Source of the DNA: Pseudoxanthomonas sp.
GTDB taxonomy: Bacteria; Pseudomonadota; Gammaproteobacteria; Xanthomonadales; Xanthomonadaceae
DNA: 64,000 bases
NCBI RefSeq assembly: GCF_027498035.1
Contig: NZ_CP114978.1
Span: forward strand, 2,542,001 to 2,606,000
Direction: 5' to 3'
Each line of letters begins with the position of its first letter. Position 1 is the first letter of the stretch. The position numbers and the translations under genes were made by a program. Positions 34,515 to 43,379 of the stretch are shown one piece after another. The notes under the pieces are model-generated. The model did no database searches. It worked only from the letters and a program-made list of their open reading frames with translations, and was not told the DNA's origin.

Positions 34515-36005
34515 TCAGGTCGGCATGGCCTGCGAAGGCGGGTCCTGGCGCTCCGGAAGCTCCGGCAACGCGGCATCGACGGTCACCGGCTCGTCGCTGC
34601 GTAGCAGCGCGCGGGCCTCGGCATCGCTGGCCACCGCCGGCGGCGAACCACGCAGCGGCAGGTTGGCCGTTTCGCGCACGCAGGCCATGGTCACGATGCC
34701 GATCACCGCCGCACCCATCAGGTAGTACGCCGGCACCAGCGGATCGCCGGTGCGCTCGACCAGCCACGCGGTGACCAGTGGCGTGGTGCCACCGAACAGC
34801 GACACCGACACGTTGAAGGCGATCGACAGCGCGCTGTAACGCACCGGCGTGTAGAACAGCGCCGGCAGCGTGGACGGCATCGAGCTGGTGAAGCCCACCA
34901 GCGTCAGCCCCAGCAGCATCAGGCCCAGGAAGATCAACCAGTCATTGCCGCTGCCCACCAGCAGCAGGCAGGGCACGGCCAGCACCAGCAGCGCCGCGCA
35001 GGCGCCGATCACCATCGGCTTGCGCCCGAGCTTGTCACTGAACAAGCCACCGACCACGTTGAGCGGCATCATCACCAGCATCACGATGATGATCAGCAGC
35101 AGGCCCTTGCTCTCGGCATAGCCCATGGTGACGCTCAGGTAGCTGGGCATGTAGGTCAACAGCATGTAGTCGGTGACGTTGAACACCAGCACCAGGCCCA
35201 CGCACCTGAGCAGCTGCGGCCAATGGACGCGGAATAGCGCAAGCAAGCCCGGCGCGTCGTGTTCGCGCTTGCCGGCTTCTTCGGCATAGGCCTGGAAGGC
35301 CGGGGTTTCCTCCAGCTTCATGCGCATGTACAGGCCGAGCAATCCCAGCGGGCCTGCGATCAGAAAGGGAACGCGCCAGCCCCAGTCCAGCATCTGCGCA
35401 TCGCTCAGGGCGAAATGCAGGGCAGTCACCGTAGCCGCGCCGGCGATGTAGCCGGCCAGCGTGCCGAACTCCAGCCAGCTGCCCATGAAGCCGCGATTGC
35501 GGTCGGTCGCGTATTCGGCGATGAAGGTCGCCGCGCCGCCGTATTCGCCGCCGGTGGAAAAACCCTGCACCAGCCGTGCCAGCAACAGCAGGATCGGCGC
35601 CCAGATACCGATGCTGGCATAGGACGGAATCAGTCCGATCGAGAACGTGCCCAGCGCCATCAGGATCATGGTCGCGGCCAGCACTTTCTGTCGGCCGTAC
35701 TTGTCGCCCAGCGGACCGAACACCAGGCCGCCCAGCGGCCGCACCAGGAAGGCCACGGTGAAGGTGGCGAATGTGGCGATCAGCTGCGCGGTCGGGCTGC
35801 CGGTGGGGAAGAACACATGGCCCAGGGTCACGGCGATGTAGCCGTACACGCCGAAGTCGAACCACTCCATCGCATTGCCCAGCGCCGCGGCACCGACGGC
35901 CTTCTTCAGCATCGGTCGGTCGACGACGGTGACTTCGTCCACGTGCATCTGGCGTCGGCGTTTGTACCAGCCGAAATGGGCGTGCGCGGCGTGGGAATCG
36001 GACAT
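34515..36005 (-). CDS. ProP-like MFS transporter (metabolite:H+ symporter)
   Basis: Twelve-helix inner-membrane carrier of 496 residues. GNAMEWFDFGVYGYIAVTLG and GPLGDKYGRQKVL (the MFS motif A loop) with TGGEYGGAATFIAEY are typical of the metabolite:H+ symporter group to which osmosensory ProP and the citrate and shikimate carriers belong. The long cytosolic C-terminal coiled coil that sets the osmosensing range of E. coli ProP is not obvious; instead there is a short acidic/Pro-rich tail (about 465-496). The substrate may be proline/betaine or a carboxylate. The start at 36005 follows AAGGAGAAG, a strong ribosome site. Confidence 0.82.
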   Translation of the reverse strand: MSDSHAAHAHFGWYKRRRQMHVDEVTVVDRPMLKKAVGAAALGNAMEWFDFGVYGYIAVTLGHVFFPTGSPTAQLIATFATFTVAFLVRPLGGLVFGPLGDKYGRQKVLAATMILMALGTFSIGLIPSYASIGIWAPILLLLARLVQGFSTGGEYGGAATFIAEYATDRNRGFMGSWLEFGTLAGYIAGAATVTALHFALSDAQMLDWGWRVPFLIAGPLGLLGLYMRMKLEETPAFQAYAEEAGKREHDAPGLLALFRVHWPQLLRCVGLVLVFNVTDYMLLTYMPSYLSVTMGYAESKGLLLIIIVMLVMMPLNVVGGLFSDKLGRKPMVIGACAALLVLAVPCLLLVGSGNDWLIFLGLMLLGLTLVGFTSSMPSTLPALFYTPVRYSALSIAFNVSVSLFGGTTPLVTAWLVERTGDPLVPAYYLMGAAVIGIVTMACVRETANLPLRGSPPAVASDAEARALLRSDEPVTVDAALPELPERQDPPSQAMPT

Positions 36006-36420
36006 GTGCTTCTCCTTGAAAACGTGAGGTCATGGCCTCCCCACGCCCGCCAACCGGCAGGACACACGCTAGACGGAAATCACGGCGCGACGCGCCATCG
36101 CTGTCTGCAAGGGGAGCCATCCCGGACGGCCGCGTGGATCCAACGACGCTGCGGGATGAAGGACTGGGGAAATGGGGCGCGGTAGTCGCGCAGCCCAGTC
36201 AGGGCGAGCATTGTATACGACGGGCTGTGAAGCCCACCTTGACCGATGCGCAAAAAGCAGCCAAAAACAGCCAAATGCGCCGTATCGGCACGCTTCGTTG
36301 CGGTCATCGGCGCAGCGCATCGTCGCTGCATCGCTCGCCGCCATACGCCCGCGCACGTGGCCGTACGGCGGTGCGGGGATTAAGATGCCGCGCGCACAGC
36401 ATTCCCACGAGGCATTCGTT
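36006..36420. other. Intergenic region between divergent proP-like and fabV genes
   Basis: No gene supported. It has an A-rich stretch (AAAAAGCAGCCAAAAACAG, about 36251-36269) and an imperfect hairpin CCGCCATACG/CGTACGGCGG (about 36342-36371) close to fabV. A TAAGAT hexamer at 36381-36386 could be a -10 box for fabV, but no fitting -35 is clear. Confidence 0.5.
36409..36412 (+). promoter_or_regulatory. Ribosome binding site that fixes the fabV TTG start
   Basis: GAGG lies 8 bases before the TTG at 36421. No in-frame ATG or GTG is nearby that would give the conserved FabV N-terminus. Confidence 0.6.
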
Positions 36421-37626
36421 TTGATCATCCATCCCAAGGTCCGCGGCTTCATCTGCACCACCACCCATCCGCTTGGTTGCGAACTCAACGTGCGCGACCA
36501 GATCGCCGCCACCCGCGCACAAGGGCAGCGCAGCGATGGCCCGAAGAAAGTGCTGGTGATCGGTGCCTCCAGCGGTTACGGCCTGGCCGCACGGATCACC
36601 GCCGCATTCGGCTTCGGCGCCGACACCCTGGGCGTGTTCTTCGAAAAGCCCGGCAGCGAGAAGAAAGCCGGCACCGCGGGCTGGTACAACGCGGCCGCGT
36701 TCGACAAGTTCGCCAAGGCCGAAGGGCTGTACAGCAAGTCGATCAATGGTGATGCGTTCTCCGACGAGGCGCGCGCCAAGGTCATCGAGCTGATCAAGAC
36801 CGAGATGGGCGGCCAGGTCGACCTGGTGGTGTATTCGCTGGCGTCGCCGGTACGCAAGCTGCCCTCGACCGGTGAACTCAAGCGCTCGGCGCTCAAGCCG
36901 ATCGGCCAGCCGTACAGCTCCACCGCCATCGACACCAACAAGGACGCCATCACCCACGCGTCGATCGAGCCGGCCACCGAGCAGGAAATCGAAGACACCG
37001 TGACCGTGATGGGCGGCCAGGACTGGGAACTGTGGATCAATGCGCTCAGCGACGCTGGCGTGCTGGCCCCGGCCACCAGGACCGTGGCCTTCAGCTACAT
37101 CGGCACCGAGATCACCTGGCCGATCTACTGGCACGGCGCGCTGGGCAAGGCCAAGGTCGACCTGGACGCTACCGCACAACGGCTCAACGCCAAGCTGTCC
37201 GCCAACGGCGGCAGCGCCAATGTCGCGGTGCTCAAGTCGGTGGTGACCCAGGCCAGTGCCGCGATCCCGGTGATGCCGCTGTACATCTCCATCGCCTTCA
37301 AGGTGATGAAGGAACAGGGCCTGCACGAGGGCACCATCGAGCAGCTGGACCGCCTGTTCCGCGCACGCATGTACCGCGAAGACGGCGCACCGGCTGAAGT
37401 GGACGAGGAAAACCGCCTGCGCCTGGACGACTGGGAACTCAAGCCGGAAGTGCAGGACGCCGCCAAGGCGATCTGGCCCACGGTCACCACCGAGAACCTG
37501 TTCGACACCACCGACTACGCCAGCTACAAGCACGAGTTCCTGAAGCTGTTCGGCTTCGAACGCGACGACGTGGATTACGATGCGGACGTCGATCCGGACG
37601 TGAAATTCGACGTGATCGAACTCTGA
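36421..37626 (+). CDS. fabV: Enoyl-ACP/CoA reductase FabV
   Basis: NADH-dependent reductase that completes each round of fatty acid elongation; it replaces FabI in xanthomonads and its FabV type is naturally tolerant of triclosan. It has 401 residues, the family length. Visible features are the N-terminal IIHPKVRGFICTTTHPLGC, the nucleotide motif VLVIGASSGYGLA with Tyr53, and the catalytic Tyr-(X)8-Lys pair Tyr236 and Lys245 in WPIYWHGALGKAK. It starts with TTG. The acidic end (DDVDYDADVDPD) is typical. A good terminator hairpin follows at 37655-37677. Essential in organisms that lack other enoyl reductases. Confidence 0.94.
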   Translation: MIIHPKVRGFICTTTHPLGCELNVRDQIAATRAQGQRSDGPKKVLVIGASSGYGLAARITAAFGFGADTLGVFFEKPGSEKKAGTAGWYNAAAFDKFAKAEGLYSKSINGDAFSDEARAKVIELIKTEMGGQVDLVVYSLASPVRKLPSTGELKRSALKPIGQPYSSTAIDTNKDAITHASIEPATEQEIEDTVTVMGGQDWELWINALSDAGVLAPATRTVAFSYIGTEITWPIYWHGALGKAKVDLDATAQRLNAKLSANGGSANVAVLKSVVTQASAAIPVMPLYISIAFKVMKEQGLHEGTIEQLDRLFRARMYREDGAPAEVDEENRLRLDDWELKPEVQDAAKAIWPTVTTENLFDTTDYASYKHEFLKLFGFERDDVDYDADVDPDVKFDVIEL

Positions 37627-37654
37627 GCCACCGGCACCACCGCCGGTCGTGAGC

Positions 37655-37677
37655 GATGCCCGCCCCGTGCGGGCATC
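37655..37677 (+). terminator. Intrinsic terminator after fabV
   Basis: GATGCCCGC (37655-37663) and GCGGGCATC (37669-37677) form a perfect 9-bp stem with a 5-base loop, followed by TTCACTTTC. It separates fabV from the LacI-type gene. Confidence 0.75.
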
Positions 37678-37705
37678 TTCACTTTCAAGCCCTCGGACCC
37701 CTGCC

Positions 37706-38740
37706 ATGCCCGTCCGCAAGACCAGTTTCCAGGACATCGCCGACCTCGCCGGCGTCAGCCCCAGCACCGTCGACCGGGTGATGAATGGCCGCGCCGGCGT
37801 CTCTGCCGTACGCCGCCGCAAGGTGATCGAGGCCGCGCGCCAGCTGGGCAGCAACCGCCTGCCGGCGTTGTCGGAGGACTACACGCTGCGGGTCCTGGTG
37901 GTGCGCACCGCCGAGGACGATGAGTACTTCCACCGCATCGATGCGGCATTGGACGCGGCCGCCGCGGGCATGCGCCCTCGCGTGGAGCTGACCCGTGTCC
38001 ACCACGTGCGCGCCGCCGATGGCCTGGGCGCGATCATCAAGGACGCCAGCCGCCACTGCCACGGCATGGTCGTGCTGGCCCACGATGGCGCCGAGATCCG
38101 CAAGGCCCTGGGTCGTGCGGCCAAGGCCGAAATCCCGATCGCGGCGCTGACCAGCGACATCAGCTTCCAGCAGCAGCGCACCTACGTGGGCATCGACAAC
38201 GTCGCGGCCGGGCGCAGCGCCGCTTTCATGATGAGCCGCTTCATGCAGCAGCCTGGCCGGGTGCTGCTGATGACCGGGCCGCAGTCCTACGTGGTCCACC
38301 GCCAGCGCACCACCGGCTTCGTCGAAGGCCTGGCCCGGCACGCACCGTGGCTGCAGCTGATCGGCCCGATCGACGTCGGCGACGTCAACGCCCGCGCACA
38401 GGTGGCCATGCGCAATGCGCTTCATGGGCACACCAGGCTGGTCGGCGTTTACAACAGCGGCGGCGCCAACGAAGGCGTGCGCAGCGTGATCGAAAGCCTG
38501 CCGCCAGCCGAACGCCCGGTGTGGTTCACCCACGAAACCCACCCTGGCAATATCGACCTGCTGCGTCGGGGAGTGATCTCGCTGCTGATCGACCAGGACC
38601 CTGCCGCGCAGGCGCTGGCGGGGCTGCAATCGATCCTCTACGCCAATGGCGAGATCGCGCTGCCGCCGGATCAGCACGTGCGTTTCCACCTGGTCACGAT
38701 GGAAAACGTCGAAACCGCAGGGCTCGACCCACACCGATAG
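37706..38740 (+). CDS. LacI-family transcription regulator
   Basis: Sugar-type repressor of 344 residues. The N-terminal helix-turn-helix and hinge (about 5-55) reads FQDIADLAGVSPSTVDRVMN and then GVSAVRRRKVIEAARQLG. The periplasmic-binding-protein-like core has MVVLAHDGAEI, TYVGIDNVAAGRSAAFMM, GVYNSGGANEGV and SLLIDQDPAAQALAGLQ, close to the subgroup that binds pentoses, polyols or xylitol-type ligands. It lies upstream of the PQQ dehydrogenase gene on the same strand, 274 bp apart, so it may control that gene. The ATG at 37706 fits the family start. Confidence 0.85.
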   Translation: MPVRKTSFQDIADLAGVSPSTVDRVMNGRAGVSAVRRRKVIEAARQLGSNRLPALSEDYTLRVLVVRTAEDDEYFHRIDAALDAAAAGMRPRVELTRVHHVRAADGLGAIIKDASRHCHGMVVLAHDGAEIRKALGRAAKAEIPIAALTSDISFQQQRTYVGIDNVAAGRSAAFMMSRFMQQPGRVLLMTGPQSYVVHRQRTTGFVEGLARHAPWLQLIGPIDVGDVNARAQVAMRNALHGHTRLVGVYNSGGANEGVRSVIESLPPAERPVWFTHETHPGNIDLLRRGVISLLIDQDPAAQALAGLQSILYANGEIALPPDQHVRFHLVTMENVETAGLDPHR

Positions 38741-38773
38741 ACCGGTTTCTGGGTGGATCTCGTCAGATTTGGA

Positions 38774-38787
38774 AAACCTGACGGTTT
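38774..38787. promoter_or_regulatory. Inverted repeat AAACC-TGAC-GGTTT upstream of the PQQ dehydrogenase
   Basis: Five-base arms with a 4-base centre, 34 bases past the LacI-type gene and about 230 before the dehydrogenase start. A possible operator for the neighbouring regulator. The short arms make chance a real option. Confidence 0.3.
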
Positions 38788-39014
38788 GGCCAGTTCGGGC
38801 GCTGTTTAACATCCCGCCCCGCGCTGGCCTGCATCGCTTCTCGCCAAGCAGGCTTCGACCGTTCCTCACAGGGTCTTCGTCGGATCCCGGCAACGCATGA
38901 GCAATCCGTGTGCGGTTTCGGCCGTGCCGACGGGCTTGTCCATGCGCGAGGAATTGCCCGGCGCTTTCTCCATCGCCCCCGGGCACTCACGCCCGGGGCA
39001 CTCACGAGGCGTGT

Positions 39015-41450
39015 ATGCGAAAACTATTGACGGGGCTGACCATCGTGGTTGGCATTGTCCTGGCCCTGGCGGGCCTGGGCTTGGCGGGAGGCGGGGCGTA
39101 TCTGCTCTCCCTGGGGGGTTCCTGGTTCTATCTGCCGGCTGGCCTGGCGATGGCCGCGGTTGGTGGCCTGCTGGTCGCGCGGCGCGCGCTGGCGTTGTGG
39201 ATCGCGCTGGGCCTGCTGGTGGTCGCGGCGATCTGGGCAGTGACCGAGGTCGGCATCGACTTCTGGCAGCTGGTGCCGCGCCTGATCGCCTTCCTGGTGA
39301 TCGCGCTGGTCGCCTCGGCGGCCGCGCCGCTGCTGCGTCGCACCGGTGGCGCGCCTGCACTGGGGTGCAAGCCGGCCGGCGTGTTGGCGGCGGTGTTCGC
39401 CCTGGGCCTGGTGGCCTTCTTCACCGGCATGTTCCGTCCGCACCCGACGGTAGCGGCCGATGGCAGCATTGCGCCGGTGGTCAAGCCAGATGCCGGCCAG
39501 GCCGATGGCAACGACTGGAGTGCCTACGGCCGCAACACCAGCGGCGAGCGCTTTGCCCAGTTCGACCAGATCAACAAGACCAACGTCAAAGACCTCAAGG
39601 TCGCCTGGACCTATCGCACTGGCGATCTGGCCGTCGATGGCGCCGAGTACCAGGTCACCCCGCTCAAGATCGACGACACCGTCTACCTGTGCACGCCGTT
39701 GAACAAGGTGATGGCGGTGGACGCGACCACGGGCAAGGAAAAGTGGCGCTTCGATCCCAAGGCCGTGGTCAGCCCCAGCACCAAGGGCTGGAAGCGCTGC
39801 CGCGGCCTGGGCTATGCCGACCTGGACAAGCTGGCCGCCGCTTCGCCGGCACCGACCGCACCGGTCGCTGACGGCGTGGCCCCAGCCGCTGCACCCACCT
39901 GCCGCAAGCGCATCATCGAAACCACCATCGATGCGCGCCTGCTCGCCCTGGATGCGCAGACCGGCGAGCTGTGCCAGGACTTCGGCCACCAGGGCTATGT
40001 CGACCTGACCATCGGCATCGCGCCGGCTCCTGCAGCCAGCGACCAGGGCACCTACAACGTCACCTCCGCCCCGCTGGTGGCCGATGGCGTGGTCATGGTC
40101 GGTGGTCGCCTCAACGACAACCTGAGCGTCGACGAGCCGGGCGGCGTGGTCCGCGGCTACGACGTGGTGACCGGCAAGATCCTGTGGGCCTGGGATGCCA
40201 AGCGTGGCGCCACCGACGGCACCCTGGCGCCGGGCGAGCTGTTCCCGCTGGAAACCCCCAACTTCTGGGGCACCGCGGCCTACGACCCGAAGCTGGGCCT
40301 GGCCTACTTCCCCACCGGCAACCAGACGCCCGACTTCTGGACCGGCGACCGCCATCCGTACTCGGACGAGTACAACGATGCGATCGTGGCGGTGGACCTG
40401 AAGACCGGCAAGGAAGCCTGGCATTTCCGCACCGCCAATCGCGACCAGTTCGACTATGACGCGACCGCGCAGCCGATCCTGTACGACCTGCCGCAGAAGG
40501 ATGGCTCCACCACCCCGGTGGTGATCCAGCTGACCAAGCGTGGCCAGGTGTTCATGCTGGACCGCCGTGACGGCAAGCCGGTCGCGCCGGTGGAATACCG
40601 CAAGGTCGCCACCGATGCGATGCCGGGCATGAACGTCGCCCCGACCCAGCCGTACTCGTCGATCGCCGTGGGCGCCACCGCGTTCAAGGAATCGGACATG
40701 TGGGGCGCGTCGATCTTCGACCAGCTGTACTGCCGCATCGAGTTCAAGCAGATGCGCTGGGAAGGCGAGTGGACGCCACTGTCGGACAAGCAGCGCACGC
40801 TGATCTACCCGGGCTACTACGGTGGCTTCAACTGGGGCGGCGGCGCGCTGGATGCCTCCACCGGCACCCTGATCGTCAACGACATCCGCATGGCGCAGTG
40901 GGGCCGCTTCATCAAGCAGGCCGAGGCCAAGCGCATCGGCCTGAAGCCCTCCACCGAAGGCGAGTACTCCGAGCAGGCCGGCACCCCGTGGGGCGTGGAA
41001 CGCTCGATGTTCGTCTCGCCGCTGGGCGTGCCGTGCTTCAAGCCGCCGTTCGGCACCATGACCGCGATCGACCTGGCCACCGGCAAGACCAAGTGGCAGG
41101 TGCCGATGGGCAGCATCCAGGACGCGCCGGTGCACGGCATCGTGCCGGGCGTGCGCATCCCGCTGGGCATGCCGACCATGGGCGGCCCGCTGGTGACCAA
41201 GGGCGGCCTGACGTTCTTCCACGGCACGCTGGATTACTACGTGCGTGCGCTGGACAACGACACCGGCGCCGAACTGTGGCGCGGGCGCCTGCCGGTCGGT
41301 GGCCAGGGCGCGCCGATGAGCTACATCGGCAAAGATGGCAAGCAGTACATCGTGGTCGTGGCCGGTGGTGCGACGCGTACCGGCACCAACGACAACCGCG
41401 GCGACTACGTGATCGCCTACGCGTTGCCGGACAAGCCGTCCGCACCGTGA
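39015..41450 (+). CDS. Membrane-bound PQQ-dependent dehydrogenase, glucose/quinate/shikimate family
   Basis: Quinoprotein of 811 residues. Five hydrophobic helices at the N-terminus (about 5-145) anchor it and pass electrons to ubiquinone; the propeller (about 155-811) is periplasmic and starts DWSAYGRNTSGERFAQFDQI. PQQ-family stretches include GGFNWGGGALDASTG, GVPCFKPPFGTMTAIDL and PLGMPTMGGPLVTKGG. At the place where Gcd has HHDLWD, this protein has NRDQFDYD: the catalytic Asp position is kept, but the two preceding histidines are replaced, so the preferred substrate may not be glucose. It is preceded by a LacI-type regulator and followed by a strong terminator. Calling it gcd or quiA would be a guess. 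Confidence 0.87.
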   Translation: MRKLLTGLTIVVGIVLALAGLGLAGGGAYLLSLGGSWFYLPAGLAMAAVGGLLVARRALALWIALGLLVVAAIWAVTEVGIDFWQLVPRLIAFLVIALVASAAAPLLRRTGGAPALGCKPAGVLAAVFALGLVAFFTGMFRPHPTVAADGSIAPVVKPDAGQADGNDWSAYGRNTSGERFAQFDQINKTNVKDLKVAWTYRTGDLAVDGAEYQVTPLKIDDTVYLCTPLNKVMAVDATTGKEKWRFDPKAVVSPSTKGWKRCRGLGYADLDKLAAASPAPTAPVADGVAPAAAPTCRKRIIETTIDARLLALDAQTGELCQDFGHQGYVDLTIGIAPAPAASDQGTYNVTSAPLVADGVVMVGGRLNDNLSVDEPGGVVRGYDVVTGKILWAWDAKRGATDGTLAPGELFPLETPNFWGTAAYDPKLGLAYFPTGNQTPDFWTGDRHPYSDEYNDAIVAVDLKTGKEAWHFRTANRDQFDYDATAQPILYDLPQKDGSTTPVVIQLTKRGQVFMLDRRDGKPVAPVEYRKVATDAMPGMNVAPTQPYSSIAVGATAFKESDMWGASIFDQLYCRIEFKQMRWEGEWTPLSDKQRTLIYPGYYGGFNWGGGALDASTGTLIVNDIRMAQWGRFIKQAEAKRIGLKPSTEGEYSEQAGTPWGVERSMFVSPLGVPCFKPPFGTMTAIDLATGKTKWQVPMGSIQDAPVHGIVPGVRIPLGMPTMGGPLVTKGGLTFFHGTLDYYVRALDNDTGAELWRGRLPVGGQGAPMSYIGKDGKQYIVVVAGGATRTGTNDNRGDYVIAYALPDKPSAP

Positions 41451-41504
41451 TCGGGTGAACCCGCTTCGATGCGGCAGCCGTCGCATCGAAGCCATCGCCG
41501 CAAG

Positions 41505-41541
41505 GACACAGCCCGCTTCACGCGGGCTGTGTCTTTTTTTT
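41505..41541 (+). terminator. Strong intrinsic terminator after the PQQ dehydrogenase
   Basis: GACACAGCCCGC (41505-41516) and GCGGGCTGTGTC (41522-41533) form a perfect 12-bp stem with a 5-base loop, followed directly by eight T (41534-41541). The best terminator in the window. Confidence 0.95.
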
Positions 41542-41829
41542 GCGTCGGTTCGCAGGGCGAACGGCCTCACGGCAACGCCCATGTCCATCATCGTCCGTGG
41601 GCCTGGACACAGCGCCATGCGCGAAAGCCAACGCCCTCCCATCGGAACGCATCGTCATGCCTGCATGGCCATCGGGGCAGATCGGTGACCGCTATGCTCC
41701 GTCCGGGTGGCATGACACCCGTTCGCTGCAACCCATCAACGCCCGGGCCGACACCCTGTCACCCGGTACCCCACACCCGAAGACAGGCACGCATCCTGCA
41801 CCGCACCTGCTTCCACCAAGGAGTCACCC
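41542..41829. other. Intergenic region upstream of the flavodoxin-like gene
   Basis: No gene or repeat supported. It should hold the promoter of the gene at 41830, whose ribosome site AAGGAG (41818-41823) is clear; I could not choose a -35/-10 pair. Confidence 0.5.
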
Positions 41830-42384
41830 ATGGCACAGACCGCAGTCGTGTATTTTTCGGGCTACGGCCACACCAAGCGCGCCGCTGAAGTCGCCGCGCA
41901 GAGCGCAGGCGCGGCGCTGATCGAGATCGACGCCGAGGGCAACATCCTCGAATCGGACTGGGACACGCTGGACCAAGCCGACGCCATCCTGTTCGGCACC
42001 CCGACCTACATGGGCTCGGCGGCATGGCAGTTCAAGAAATTCGCCGATGCCACCTCCAAGAAGTGGTTCACCCGTGCCTGGCAGGACAAGGTGTTCGGTG
42101 GCTTCACCAACAGCGCCAGCCTCAACGGCGACAAGCAGGTCACGTTGATCTTCCTGCAGACGCTGGCCTCGCAGCACGGCGGCATCTGGGTGAGCCTGGG
42201 CCTGCCCCCGGCCAATACCAAGGCCGCGACGCGCCAGGACACCAACAACCTGGGCGGTTCGGTCGGCGCGCTGGTGCAGTCGCCTTCCGATGCCGGTGCC
42301 GACGAGATGTCCACGGGCGATCTGGAAACGCTCAAGCAATACGCCGCGCGCGTGGCCGGCATCGCGGTTCGCCTGCACGGCTGA
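41830..42384 (+). CDS. Flavodoxin-fold NAD(P)H oxidoreductase, WrbA-like
   Basis: FMN-binding protein of 184 residues, cytosolic. The phosphate loop is FSGYGHTKRAAEVAA at the N-terminus, LFGTPTYMGSAAWQFKKFAD forms the second FMN loop, and FGGFTNSASLNGDKQVTLIFLQTLASQHGGIWVSLG resembles WrbA quinone reductases in the third. It is shorter than WrbA (about 198 residues). Likely role: two-electron reduction of quinones under oxidative stress. AAGGAG sits 6 bases before the ATG. A long hairpin follows at 42441-42477. Confidence 0.85.
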   Translation: MAQTAVVYFSGYGHTKRAAEVAAQSAGAALIEIDAEGNILESDWDTLDQADAILFGTPTYMGSAAWQFKKFADATSKKWFTRAWQDKVFGGFTNSASLNGDKQVTLIFLQTLASQHGGIWVSLGLPPANTKAATRQDTNNLGGSVGALVQSPSDAGADEMSTGDLETLKQYAARVAGIAVRLHG

Positions 42385-42440
42385 AGCCGCTGTGTTCCAG
42401 TCGGCGACCCTGCCGGCCTGACCCCGCCTTGAGTCCGCTT

Positions 42441-42477
42441 GAACGACGAAGCCCGCGCGATGCGGGCTTCGTCGTTC
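42441..42477. terminator. Long hairpin between convergent flavodoxin and tauC genes
   Basis: Sixteen-base-pair perfect stem (42441-42456 with 42462-42477) and a GCGAT loop. It lies 57 bases beyond the flavodoxin-like stop and 21 before the tauC stop, so it may serve both directions. There is no T-run on either side. Confidence 0.65.
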
Positions 42478-42497
42478 CTGCAGGTACGCCAATCACC

Positions 42498-43379
42498 TCA
42501 GCGCTGCATGCCCCAGCGGCGCACGGTGATGCGCTCCAGCCCGGCGAACACCACCACTTCCACCAGCAGGCCCAGCACGATCACCATCGCCAGGCCGGCG
42601 AACACCTTGTCGGTGTAGAGCTCGTTGCGGTTCTGGAAGATGTACCAGCCCAGTCCGCCCTGGCGCGAGGTCGCACCGAACACCAGCTCGGCCGCGATCA
42701 AGGTGCGCCAGGCGAACGCCCAGCTGATCTTCAGGCCCGACAGGATCGCCGGAAGCGCGGCCGGCACCAGCAGCTGGAACACATAGCGCGGCCCGCGCAG
42801 GCCAAGGTTGCGGCCGGACATGCGCAGCGTCTCGGGCACCGACTGGAAGCCGGCGAAGATGTTCAGCGCCAGTGGCCACAGCACCGAGTGCACCAGCACG
42901 AACACCAGGCTGCCGTTGCCCAGGCCGAACCACAGCAGGGCCAGCGGCAGCAGCGCGATGGCCGGCAACGGGTTGAACATCGCCACCAGCGTGCCCAGCA
43001 CGTCGCGACCGATGCGCGTGGACGCCGCCAGTGCGGTCAGCGCGAAGGCACCGGCCACGCCCAGCGCGTAGCCCTGTGCCAGCACCCACAGCGAGGTCGC
43101 CACCCGGCGCGGCAGTTCGCCACTCACCACGCCGTCGTAGAACGCACGCGCGGTCTGCATGACGCTGGGCAGCAGCAGGTCGTCATTGACCAGGCGGGCG
43201 GCGATCTCCCAGGCGATGGCCAGCACCAGCAGCACCAGCGCGCGACGCACGCCGGCGGGCAGCTGGCGATGGCGTGCCTGCGGCGCGACCGGCAGCGAGG
43301 CCTGCACGCGCACGACCTGGTGCTCGTATTCCGGGCGTACCGGCGGCAGCCGGCGCAGCGGCGTGGCGGCCGCACTCAT
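42498..43379 (-). CDS. tauC: Sulfonate/taurine-type ABC transporter permease
   Basis: Inner-membrane permease of 293 residues with six hydrophobic helices after a 45-residue cytosolic N-terminal tail. The coupling EAA loop is SGRNLGLRGPRYVFQLLVP, and ISWAFAWRTLIAAELVFG is a hallmark of the TauC/SsuC/nitrate permease group. Its start overlaps the end of the ATPase gene by four bases (ATGA). It is the last gene of a tauD-tauA-tauB-tauC order. The substrate (taurine or an alkanesulfonate) is inferred from the linked dioxygenase. Confidence 0.83.
   Translation of the reverse strand: MSAAATPLRRLPPVRPEYEHQVVRVQASLPVAPQARHRQLPAGVRRALVLLVLAIAWEIAARLVNDDLLLPSVMQTARAFYDGVVSGELPRRVATSLWVLAQGYALGVAGAFALTALAASTRIGRDVLGTLVAMFNPLPAIALLPLALLWFGLGNGSLVFVLVHSVLWPLALNIFAGFQSVPETLRMSGRNLGLRGPRYVFQLLVPAALPAILSGLKISWAFAWRTLIAAELVFGATSRQGGLGWYIFQNRNELYTDKVFAGLAMVIVLGLLVEVVVFAGLERITVRRWGMQR

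Noticed and set aside
36032..36424. Open frame of 130 codons upstream of fabV
   Set aside because: Arg/Ser/Pro-rich with no ribosome site or recognisable motif; treated as intergenic.
39024..41642. Open frame of 872 codons antisense to the PQQ dehydrogenase
   Set aside because: Shadow of a real gene with clear PQQ motifs; it also runs through the strong terminator at 41505-41541.
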